Part shown: in pieces, positions 23,461-34,547 of the stretch
How positions within the stretch are numbered: position 1 is the first letter of the stretch
How the letters are laid out: the number at the start of each line of letters is the position of its first letter
From: Warburgia ugandensis
Lineage: Eukaryota > Streptophyta > Magnoliopsida > Canellales > Canellaceae
DNA: 64,000 nt
Direction of reading: 5' to 3'
NCBI GenBank assembly: GCA_035236585.1
Contig: CP141127.1
Span: 66,941,495-67,005,494, forward strand
The notes under the pieces: generated by a model
The model's database searches: none
The model's input: only the letters and a program-made list of their open reading frames with translations
What the model was told of the DNA's origin: nothing
Translations under genes and position numbers: made by a program

Positions 23461-25484
23461 CCATATGACAACCTTATTCCATTTCCACAAAGGCTACATC
23501 AAGCTTCCACATTGCCTCTAATTATGAGAAGAAGCCTAGAGACATTTGATAGCTTGCCCTATGATAAAATAAAAAATTCAAAATTGTAAGATAAATTCAG
23601 TCACATTTCCTTTTTAGAGGCTAGTCTAGCTCATTTTTTATTGGACTCAGGGAAGTTTCAAACTCCATAAGTTTTTTCCTTAAAAATTTTCCATCTATAT
23701 TAATTATGTACAATAGCTTTTCTAGAATTTTCCTTTTCCTCTCCCATTTCTTTATTGCTCAATGCATTATAATCATCCTACTTTTTAAACATTGAGGACA
23801 ATGTTTCACTTAGTTTAGGGGTGTAGAATTCTAACAAAATTTAATTTTTTTTACCTAATTTCCTTAATTTTCTAAAAGAAATTGAAAAAATAAATTTTTT
23901 TAATTTTTCTAAAATTTGGAGTTTTTAAGTTAGTTCCTACAATAAGATAAGAATTGGAATTTTTTGAAGTATAGTCTAGCAAACTTTAGCTTATTAATGG
24001 AATTGTGCATGATTAATTCATCATTTTACTCATTTTCCAAAGCATTCCATGAAAGCAAAGTCTCAAATCACATATGCACAGACAATTGCATATACATAGT
24101 CTAAATTGATAAGTAGTTATAACTTAGTGATCCTGAAGAAATTTAGTGGAGACCTATAATCTAAGTGAGTCTTAGAGCCAATCAATTCTTTTGAGAGGTT
24201 ATAAATGTTCCTAATTTTCTTGAGCATGCTTAAACAAAAATTTGACCCCACCAATTTTTAAATTTGGCTAATTACCTAAATCATTAGATTATTACCTTTA
24301 AAATTCTAAAAGTTCATTCAAGCTAATAGATTATATGAGACCTAGAAAAGGATTTAGGCATCCTTGTTGTTAACCTAGAGACATAAATCCTACCAATAAT
24401 ATTTTTACCACTAGTTAGTCAATTTGAGCCTTTTATATAAGCCTTTTCTTTTGTCAACCAAATTATCCATTACCTATTTTCTTTGAAAGATAAGTTAGAG
24501 ATGAATGAAGATATACATTTTAGTTCCAATAAAAGTAGATAAGTAAGTATCAAGAAAAGAAATGTTCTTCAAAGAGATTCAAAAGTGTTGAAAGAAAAGA
24601 AAAAAAAAGGTACTGAAAAAAAAAGTTTGAAGAGTGCAAAAAAGTGGAAAAAGAAATATTTATATTAGGAAAATAAAGTAAAGAAAGAATTGTCAACTTT
24701 AGTAGAAGACCTCTACTTATTTTTGAAGAATTTTGAATACCCTTTATATCTTTTCTTCTCATAACCCTATCCTAAACCTATGTTTCATCCCAGTTGAAGA
24801 CCTATTGATTTTAGGATGAATGTAATCTTGATGAGGATATGAAAATATAGGATTTAAAGAATAATATGTCTAAAAGTTCAAAGGTAATGGCATCTTATCA
24901 TTTCAAAAGGGATTAAAATTAAATTCCTTAGTAACTCTAGTTCCTTCATGACTATATGTGAGATCAATTTGTTTTTATTGACTTTGCTCACATATTTAAA
25001 TGAGAGATATGATTTGAACCATTTATATGAAAGATTTTATTTCTAAGTATATGTCTACTAGTGACGATTGAGGGCAAAATATAATTCAGATGGAGTTCAA
25101 AAGTTATAGCCTATTTATATATAGTCTATTTATAAATAGAGATTATTCTATATGTAGAATGTACACACATACTCACTCTTAGATCTGAGCTTAATTGGAA
25201 TGTATTTAGCATATGGGTATGCTTTTGAATTTTTTATTCATTTTTATTAATATGTTAAAGTTGATAGATCCATTGAAGATAATTCTCTAAGAAAAAATTG
25301 AAAATTGACTTGAAAATGATTTTTGGAATTTTGTGGGCCTCACGAGGCTTAACTCATCCACTACAAGTAACCTAAGCATTTAAGGGCTTAGTGCATATGC
25401 TAAATACAATCATGAGTGCCTACGAAAGTGGTAATTTGGTTTTTTGCTTATTTTGGTCAAACTTAATAACATACTAGTTGGGGA
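23461..25484 (+). other. 3' non-coding region of element B
   Basis: ACATTGAGGACAATGTTTCA at about 23787 is the marker that follows integrase in Athila elements. Everything after it to the 3' LTR is AT-rich and without recognisable domains. The purine stretch AGTTGGGGA at 25476-25484 just before the LTR is a likely polypurine tract. Confidence 0.55.
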
Positions 25485-27048
25485 TGTGTTAAGAGTCCAT
25501 TATTGCATAAGTTACCTTCATGTAGCATGACTTTTGATATGTTTTTAAGATATCATTTAAAAATTTATATGAAAAATATGACATTTGAAAATTTTATAAT
25601 CTAACATTAATTTGGTAACTTTTCAAGGTTAGATAATGATTTGAGGTATGTGTAAAATTGAATATTGTATAGTACTAGTTAGGTTATTTTCTTTATTCCA
25701 TAGATGGTAAATCAAGATCCATGTAGTAAGATCAAGCCAATCAACATCTTAGATTAAAAATGGACGACATAGATCAATTCAGATTATCTAGATCAAAATC
25801 AAGTACTCTAGTTCAATACTCAAACATCAAATGCAAATCATGAGTACAAGAGAATAAAGAATTCAAAGGGATTTTATGTTTAATGATGGAAAGTGAAAAG
25901 GATGAAGAGGAAATAGTTTTATAATAAGAAACTAAGTTAAAAATTAGGAAATTCAGTGTATTTAGAATTCTTTGGATAAAAGGAAAGTTAATGAAGGAGG
26001 AAACTATTAAAAATTAAATTCAAGTCAACTTTCCATCATCTATAAATAGCAGATCGAAGATGGAGTGGAAAAAGCTTGAAAATTTGAAGAAAAATGGAGA
26101 TTGAAGAAGATGAATGGTGCAAGCATAGGATGGTGAATAGGGATATTTTTGCATGTCAATTTTTTCTTTTATATCTAATGAAAATCACTAAAATTTGATT
26201 CATTGGGTAGAAGACATCAAGGAGAAGAAGACCCAGTGGTTTGATTTTAAATTTTAATTATAAATCTTATAATTCGAATTGGCTAAAGTTGGCTACTTGC
26301 TACTATTATCATGAATAGTGACAGTGAGCTACTTCAAGTTTTGCACCTTTACTTTGGTTTATTTGATGAGTTTTTGAATGATATAATCCTTTTCTTATAT
26401 TCTTATTTGAGTTAGAAAGAATTTTACATTAATTTTTTTGAGATTTAATAGTCAAATTTGTTTAATTTTATAAATAATCTTAAAAAGTATTGTTCTGCAG
26501 GTTGGTGAACAGCCTATGTTTGTGATTAAATATCTTAATTTTTGTTGTCTTGATTTGAAATCTAACTGTACAATTGAATTTATTGATATCAAATTAAAAA
26601 AATTACATTGAAAAATCCTATTAGAAAGTAGAAGAAATCAGTGGCCAAATTTAGTGTAATCTCTGTGAATTTTGACTGTACTTGGATAGTAAAGAGAGAT
26701 TGGATAATCTTGAGTTGTGAACAGGGATAAGATAACTACTTAGCTAGTGTCCAAGTGGGTGGCCGCTTATGATTGTCTTAGTTACCTTCTTCTTTTCTAG
26801 TAACACTCCCATTTGCAGACGCAATAAGAAATGTTGCTCTGATATTTTAATTTGAAATTTTTTTTTAAGAAAATCCATCAATAGGATCTAATGCGTGACA
26901 CATCAGAGAATGTTATGGATGATCTTAATTTTTGGTCAATTCAATTTTATTTAAACTTCAAAATTTTAAGTCGAGTCCTTGTGCGATTGACCTGTACTTG
27001 CATAAACTGTACTACAACAGCTTCTGCACTTGTGAAAAATAGTTAAGA
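25485..27048 (+). repeat. 3' LTR of element B
   Basis: It aligns with 19273-20747 (CTTCAT-TAGCATGACTTTTG, TATAAATA at 26041-26048, ACTACAACAGC near the end). It is about 550 bases shorter than the 5' LTR. It ends eight bases before the 5' LTR of element C. Confidence 0.75.
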
Positions 27049-27056
27049 ATTATAAA

Positions 27057-29105
27057 TGAGATTGTAAGAGATATTTTTAGTAGAATTAAGGGAAAATCAT
27101 TGGGATAAGTTGGCTTGTGGACCAATAGGTTGAGACCCTTTCATTTTTCATGTTTTTTCACTATTTTTCCCACTTTCCAACTCACCACCAAATATCACCA
27201 CGAATTTCACTTTCCATTTAAGAGTCCTACCATTCTAAGAACCCTCCACCTTCCTAGACTCCCTTACCAACCAACCAACCAATGCCCACCTCCTAAGAAA
27301 TCACTTAGCTAATCAAGTTTGCCCACCTAACCCCACTTTCCTGTCCTTTTCATGCCTCTCTTTTTTTACCTCATCCATCCATCTACCTTCCTCATTCAAA
27401 GAAGTGTTCCACAATTTTTGAATGGGGAGATGGCCCTTCCTAAAAAAGTGGAGTCTCCCACCTACTTATCTTCCAAATAGCAACCACCTATCCAATTGTT
27501 TCCTCTTTGAAAACCCTAGCTTACCTATCATCCTATCCATCCAAAATTACTTGTTTTCATCACCACCACACGTTATTCTTAGGTCACCCTAGAAATTATA
27601 GAAGAAAAACTATAAAAGTCAAACAAACAACCAAAGTTGTGACTCTTTTCACACATTGGAAAAAGACGCCTCCTACACTTGAAGGAGGACGTCTTCTTCC
27701 TAATTCCTCTTCTTCCTTATTTTTGCCTGGATTTTCTCTCCTTTGAGATGGATGCTACTCTTTCCTCAGGTGTGTTGCATCTCCTCAAGTGTTCCATTAG
27801 GTGTTTGATTTGTCTTTCAAAATTTGGTTGATCATCCTTGCTTCTCTTTGTTTGATCTTAGTTTCTTTTGTGTTAGTTGATGTTTGCAATTGCTTTCTTT
27901 CTCTTTGCCTGAAGACTAAGATCCAAGATTGATTTTTCCCTTGAAGTGACAGCCATGGGAAGTCACCTTGAATCTAATCTTTATCTTTGCTTTCCATTGA
28001 CATTTAGATCTCTTTTAGTTTCCTTAAACTCTATCAATGTTTCCTTGGTTTTTGTTTAGTATTGCCTTATTATTCCATTAGAAGTCTCCTTGAATCTCAA
28101 GTCTATTGGAGGGGAACCATTATTAATACCTAGTTTTGGGTTTATTTTGGGTGAAAGAATGGTGCATAGTCATCTAGAGTGGAATGCACCATCAATGTAA
28201 ACAATGTTTATGCAATACAATTTGCTATTTCATGGAATTTATTTGGTTGAAGGATGATGATGTTTAATTTACATGTTTATCTCATGGGCGAGGAGTTCAT
28301 TTCAGATTATTGTTCCAGCCATTCCCACCAAGCTAAACCAAAGGAAATCAAAACCATGCATGCAATCAATTGGTGGAACACATGATTTTGAAGGCTTTTA
28401 AGCTAGAAGTTTGCATAGCCTTGTTAACTTCATTGGCCACTCATGTTCGTTTAGTTTAATACCTCATCTCAACAAGTATGAAGTTCATTCTCAAAGTCAT
28501 GTTGAAATCATGTGTGCAACCTATAATTGGAACGCATGGTTTTGGAGGAGTTGTTGATTAGTTGGTATCCAAGTTGCTACATTCATTCATGTTAGGAAAA
28601 ATTGTTACTCAAGTTGATCTTGTTTTTGTTTGTTAGCTTGCTTTTTATTTGTTATTAGTTATTAAAGCTTTCATTTCCATTAATTTAATTTCTTTCTTTA
28701 GAATTTGCATAATTAGGAAAATTGTTGCTTAGTACATGTTTCTTTAAGTTAGTTGTTTAATTTCATGTTTAGGAAAGTTGTTCAAAATTGCATTTTTGGA
28801 AAGTTTCACTTTTGGAAAGTCCTCACCTAGGAAAATCATAAATATTTCATTTTTTTTAATTTAGAAAATTGTTATTTTTAGAAAGTGTGCTCTAGGAAAG
28901 TTTTTAATTTTAGCATGTTTCTAGTTTTTGCATAATTTCCATTCTTAGTTTAGGTTAAAGATCTCTTGAAGTTTGGAAAGGTTAGATAGTTTATAGTAGG
29001 GGCCACCAGCATCAAATTCATTCAATTCCTTGTGGGATTGGAATTCTCGTGTGAGAATACTATAACTAATTCATGTGCTTGCAAGTTAACTTTAAAATCA
29101 CAACA
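27057..29105 (+). repeat. 5' LTR of element C
   Basis: About 2.05 kb, starting TGAGATTGTAAG and ending ATCACAACA. It is homologous to the A LTR (6127-8282, minus) and more distantly to H. It is pyrimidine-rich at 27500-27760. Frames at 27115-27312 and 27507-27746 are low-complexity chance frames. Confidence 0.7.
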
Positions 29106-30480
29106 AGTTTTTGGTGCCATTGCAGGGTAGTTGCAACATTTTGTGTAAGTAGACCATACCTTAGATTATTTTCCTCTAGTCTAGGTTTAGGGTACATTAG
29201 TATAAGGTTTTGCATTATTTCAATATTTATTTTCTATTTTTCTCATATTGACCAATTTCTTTGTTTTTTGTGCAAGGGAAATCAACTAAGGAACTGCAGC
29301 AATCCTGTGGGCTACAACTTCATCAACATAGATAAGGTTTTCATTTCTTTCCTAGGATAGAATTTGAGTGAAATTGTAGTGAGGCCCATTGTAATTTTAA
29401 TTTCAACTTTTAAATAGATTGTAATAATATAGGGCAAGTATATGGTATGGTGGCCCACACTTGATCAGCATCGAACCCCTCACTATGAAAAATCCACCCC
29501 CCAAATTTTATTTTTTAGGATAAAGTACATTTAGTACAATTTTGCATTTGTGATGGTAGTATAATTCATATAGACTAGGGCATGCATTTATAGTTGTCGC
29601 ATAATACTTAAGATTGTTACATTAGTTTAAGCACCTATTTAACAAAGGTTATATGTGGTTATAATGTCCTATCGAATAAGATGACTGACTTTTTACTAAG
29701 TAGCATATAGGTAAGAATTAGTTTGCTTTTTATTCTGCATTGCACATGTTTAACATTATGGTGGAATGGAATTACTACTATTAAGGGCCCCATAGGAACC
29801 CTTATAAGATAAGCACTAGATTTCATCACTTGCTCCTTGGCTTTCCTAGGAATCAATCAACATCCTTGTATGTTGCAAACCCAACCCTTGAATGTTAAAT
29901 TAAAATCAAGTAGAAAGTGACTTAAGATATTTAGCTCATAGGACCCTTTTATAAGGACACGATCTATTGTCACTCCAGTGGCTTTTAAACAATGTGGTTA
30001 TTGTGGGTGTCTTAAATTCTAAGTGATTTTCCCATGCCTTCTGCTAATGCCAGTAGGGGTCTAAACATCTCTTAACACTAGGATTGTATTAACCATTTAA
30101 GAGAAGAACCTAATTAGTAAATAGTAATCAAACTTGGATTAAAGGAGGAACTATTTAGATCTAGGTCTAAAAAGCTATGACCTATGCACTAAGAAAAGAT
30201 AATAAAGACACTACTCAATTAGTGAGTGCTAGGATTTGATTGTGCATCACTTAGAGTTAAAGTTAGCATATATTTAGGACATTTAGATTAGGATAGTTTA
30301 TGCAAGGGAGTCGATCTCAGAACTTTGATTTAGCACCTTTCAGCCTAAAGATCAACACAACCTTAGACAAGGGGAAAGAAACCAAGTTCTTATCCCAATG
30401 GTCGAACCACCAGCAAAAGTCGAGCACAAATCTATTAGAAATATTTATGTGCCACTCCATCCAACCACCCCATCATGCAT
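29106..30480 (+). other. Primer site and untranslated leader of element C
   Basis: The primer site TTTTTGGTGCCATTGCAGGG starts at about 29108, the Asp-tRNA type. The leader aligns with A (5090-6126, minus) and B. The conserved block spans about 29830-30175, with the hairpin TCTTA-ACAC-TAGGA at about 30068-30081. No coding sign. Confidence 0.7.
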
Positions 30481-32707
30481 AGCTCTACCCCCCACAAAGG
30501 CAAACACCTTAGCGTTAAAGTCGGGAGACATACAATTACTCCCCACTTTTTATGGTTGAGACCGAGAAGACCTGTACCTACATATTAAGGAGTTCCTTGA
30601 TATCTGCGCAACATTTAGGTTCAAAAAAATTTTAGATGATGCTATTAGCCTTAGGTTATTCCCATTCTCACTCAAGGGTAAAGCCAAGTCATGGTTCAAT
30701 TCCTTGGAGGTAGGTTCCATTAATACATGGGACTAACTATCTAGGAAGTTTTTGAACACATTCTTCCCCGTTCACAAAACAAATGCCCTTCGTCGAGAAA
30801 TTATTAATTTCGAGCAAAGGGATGATGAACAATATTAAAATGTTGGGAATGATAGAATGAAATGCTGCAAAAAATGCCCTCATCATGGATTTGAGAAATA
30901 GCAACAAGTTTAATACTTCTACTAGGAATTGACGCCTTAGAATAAACAAATGGTAGATGTAGTTAGTGGAGGGGCCCTCATGTTAAAAAATGAGAGTGAG
31001 GCTTAGGATTTCTTTCAAATATTAGTAGATAATTCCCAACAATGGGATTACTCTAATCAAAGATAGAGAATCAACTAGTCTCCAAAAGGGGATCCATATG
31101 AGATAGGAGTACATACAAATCCGTCCCATAAACTTAACTTTGTACTAGAGAAAATGGACAAGTATAGTGGGACGGTGGACAAGCATGAAACTATGCTTCA
31201 ATCCTTTATGGAAGCCACATCTCTTAAACCTCCACAAGAGGTTTGTGCCCTTTGTTCTAATTCAACAAACGTCACCATGCCTTGTTCATCAAATAGAGTG
31301 CTTAACGACTATTTAGTTGAATAAGAAAATGCACTGAATGCATATTGCAATCTTAGAAACAACCCATATTTTGAGACCTACAATCCTGTATGGCCTAGGC
31401 ATCCAAACTTTTCCTGGTTGAAGAATAACTACCAGGGAGACCATCTGTGGACCCCTACCCAAAAATTTCTTCCTAAAGCTATAGTTTCTCAATAGTCACC
31501 TAGCTTCCAACAACCTCAGCCACCAAAGAAACCATCTTTAATAAAATGAGCTAGAGCATGTTTGAAAAACAAAATGAAGACACAAAAAGGCCTTTGAACC
31601 AAATTCAAAATGTTAATTCCCAAGCTATGGAAAAACTGGAGATGAAAGTTAGCCAATTGTTAACTAAACTATAAAATAGAGAAAAGGGTCAACCCATACC
31701 TAACCCTAAGGGCCAATTTGAGATAGGGTCAAGTTCTCAAAACCTTAATCCTCATGAGCATGTCAAATCTATAACCACCATTAGGAGCAGTTGTCAGATT
31801 GATAACAAGGTAAGGTAGGCTAAGGAAAATGGAGAGGAAAAGGAGGCAACCAAAACACAAGAGAAAGATTAAAGATAAAAAAAACTCTATAGAACTTATA
31901 GTGGAGGCACCCTATGTTCCTAAAGCCCCATTTCCTTAGTTACTAAACAAGGCTAGAAAGAGAACAATCTTCAACGAGCTAATGGGTGTATTTAAACATG
32001 TCCATATCAATATTCCATTGCTTAATGCAATAAAAGATGTCCCCTCCTATGTCAAGTTCTTGAAAGAGCTCTACACTAGAAAAAGAAAGCTAAATGTCCA
32101 ATAAAAAGCTTTCCTCACAAAGCAGGTGAGCTCTTTAGTATAGAATAAGATCCCACAAAGTTTACAGACCCAGGGTGTCCTACCATTTCCTACATTATTG
32201 GAGTTCATGTCATAAAAAGGGCACTACCTGACCTTGTGGCTAGGGTTAACCTGATACTATACACTATCTATGAGTAGCTAAGACTCAGTGAGTTAAAACC
32301 AATCACTACCATGCTACAATTAGCTAATAGATCTATAAGATACCTCATGGTTTGGTTGAAGATGTGTTGATACATGTGGACCAATTTTATTACTTACCTA
32401 GTTGATTTCATTGTATTGGACACCCATTTTGATCATAATTGGACGTCCATTCCTGGCGACATCCAACGCCATTATTAACTGTAGGAAAGGTGTAATGAAA
32501 TTGTCCTTTAGTAACACGAAAGTTAAGGTTAATGTCTTTAACTCCAATCAACAATATTTAAACCTCAATGATTCTTGTGATGTGAATTTGATCGAGAGTC
32601 TAGTTCATGACATTCATCCAAGATCTATCATCTCTGACTCACTAAAGGCATGTCTCATGCATTTTAATGGAGATTTTGATTTATAAGAGTCTATTAAGTA
32701 GGTTAAT
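30480..32707 (+). pseudogene. Athila-like gag and protease-region relic of element C
   Basis: Recognisable parts are the gag core (about 30640-30900), KPPQEVCAL and YNPVWPRHPNFSW (about 31225-31420), the gag-PR linker with HINIPLLNAI and KFLKELYTRKRK (about 31995-32095), and the protease region 32402-32686 with IIIGRPFLATSNAIINCRKG. The order matches the Athila lineage. It has many breaks. At 32703-32707 the target duplication of D begins. Confidence 0.75.
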
Positions 32708-34547
32708 TGTAATGACTGGAACATTTAACGCTATTTTTGCATCACTTTTACTAAATTGAGAGAGAAATTGATTAATTTGGAAATTATATAGAATTAACTA
32801 TATTAAATATTTTATTTTAATTAAAATATTAAACAAAGGAATTTGTGAGAAAAATTAGCACCATTAGATTCTACGCTCGAAATGGAATCCAACATCTCAA
32901 AGAACACTGAAAATAAAGTTCGTATGAAGAAGTTATAAGCATTTAAAGATGGAGGGCAGAACTATAATTTGATAGCAAAACGACTAAGACCCAAAAACAC
33001 AGGGGGTCGTTTTACTAACGGCACCCCCCAGGTCATCTTCCTCCTCCAACCACCGACTTTCCAGCACCGCCTTTGCAAGGCGGCGTTGGAAGAAATGGTG
33101 GCACCGCCATTGGGTAGCAGCACCTTCAATGGCTATAAAAAGCCCTCTTCCCCCTCTCACTCCGATCATCTTTTTCACCATCTTCTCTAGTTGTTTCAGA
33201 CTAGGGTTCCAGCAACTTTTTTAGCGAAAAACCCTCCTCTAGCTTCTCTGCAATCTCTGGCACCAGCTTGGGTTCTTCCTTCGGGCTGGCCATCCTTCCC
33301 CCTCTTTTTCTCCCCCTTCTTCCTCTGGTCGCACTAGAACTGTGGGTTTTTCCCTTCTTCGAGTTTTTCGACGACAAAGGGTGCCGCATCACGAAAAGAG
33401 GGCACCATCTCCAGTTGCCCAGGTAAGTCCCCATCTCCCTCTCTTAGTTTCCCCTCTCTTCCTAGCCTAGATCCCCGGCATATCTGGCATTTTACAGGCC
33501 AAAAAATGCTGAAGAAGGTGGGTTCATTCCAGAATGCCGACGCAATCATCCCAGGGATGCGGCGTGCAACGAGCAGGGGTAGGTGCGGGTCCTGGTTTGA
33601 CCAAGGGGCATAAGCACCCATTAAGAAGATACGTCCATGCAATGCCGTCCAAGACACGTATGATTCCAACTATGTGCTGATCGTGAGCATAGTGACCCTA
33701 TGATTTCAATGTGATCAATGTGCATATAGCATTGAAATGGTCATATACGAGTACTCGTGACTAGTCGGTGTGATGTATTCGCCGAGAGACAGACCATGTG
33801 CATGATACTTATAGTGATACCAGCATCTACTTGGAATAAGGACTATTTTAAGAGTTTCATGATTATTATATTTGACTAACTGGTTTGATGCATTTGCCGA
33901 GATCTTCGTATATGGATCTACTGATTTCTATTTTATGATTTTCATCATATTTATATCGTTGAATACTAGATTTCGTTAAAGGATTCCATGATTGAAATTG
34001 CATCAATAAGCTTATGTTTTATGCATAACTATGCATGCTTACACAAAAGGGAATCACTGATGTTTTACATGAAAAGCTCTTGGAATCATACATGTTGCCT
34101 ACCGTGTTTTCAAAATAGTAGTATCAGATCACCTACTGGGTATGAGAAATGCTCACCCAAATATATTATTTTTCATATTAGCTCCACTCACGAGTAGCAG
34201 AAGCATCAGGAAGTGTTAATACTACGATCAAGTAAATGAAGAAGAGACAAGTATGAATGTAAGTAAACTCTCTACCCCTTTAGACATGTATCTGTACTTA
34301 CTACAATTGGGTTGTGAGATGTGACTGGATAGACCTGGGAAGACATTTATGATTACAGTAATTTTCAAAACTACTTTGTTTGTTGTGAAAGCAAATGACA
34401 CTCGGGGTTTTCAAAATGAGTTCACAATAAAAGATTTTTCCGCTGCATTGCATTGTTTTTCTAAAAATGTTTTCAAATAGGGATGCATCCCACCCTAGGA
34501 ATTAGATATTGCATTTAAAGATGGATGGGAAAACCCGAGTCATCACA
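32708..34547 (+). repeat. 5' LTR of element D
   Basis: 1,840 bp, from TGTAATGACTGG to GAGTCATCACA. It matches both halves of the 3' LTR but is about 1.4 kb shorter. The CACCGCC inverted repeat and TATA box are at 33065-33141, and a strong donor-like CAG/GTAAGT is at 33420-33428. The frame 33988-34197 (and its twin at 43322-43555) is conserved only because the LTRs are copies. Confidence 0.88.
33065..33141 (+). promoter_or_regulatory. D LTR core promoter: CACCGCC module and TATA box
   Basis: CACCGCC at 33065-33071, inverse GGCGG at 33079-33083, CACCGCC again at 33102-33108, then TATAAAAA at 33134-33141. The copy in the 3' LTR is at 38418-38494. The arrangement parallels that of E LTRs. Confidence 0.6.

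Larger units (their letters stand above)
18633..27048 (+). mobile_element. Element B: gag-only Athila-like retrotransposon (TR-GAG type)
   Basis: Layout: 5' LTR (about 18633-20747), Asp-tRNA-type primer site, leader of about 1.2 kb, gag relic (about 21950-23460), an Athila-type 3' non-coding region from about 23790, and 3' LTR (about 25485-27048). No RT, RNase H or integrase motif is present; the sequence passes from gag to the post-integrase marker within about 350 bases. This fits the non-autonomous gag-only plan known in plants as TR-GAG, or an internally reduced Athila element. Possible target duplication: ATGAT/ATTAT. Over about 115 aligned LTR bases (19281 vs 25517 onward) about one base in eleven differs, so it is old. 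Several breaks in gag. Confidence 0.7.

Noticed and set aside
33988-34197. Frame repeated at 43322-43555 that looked like a conserved small protein
   Set aside because: It sits in the two LTRs of D; similarity is due to LTR identity.
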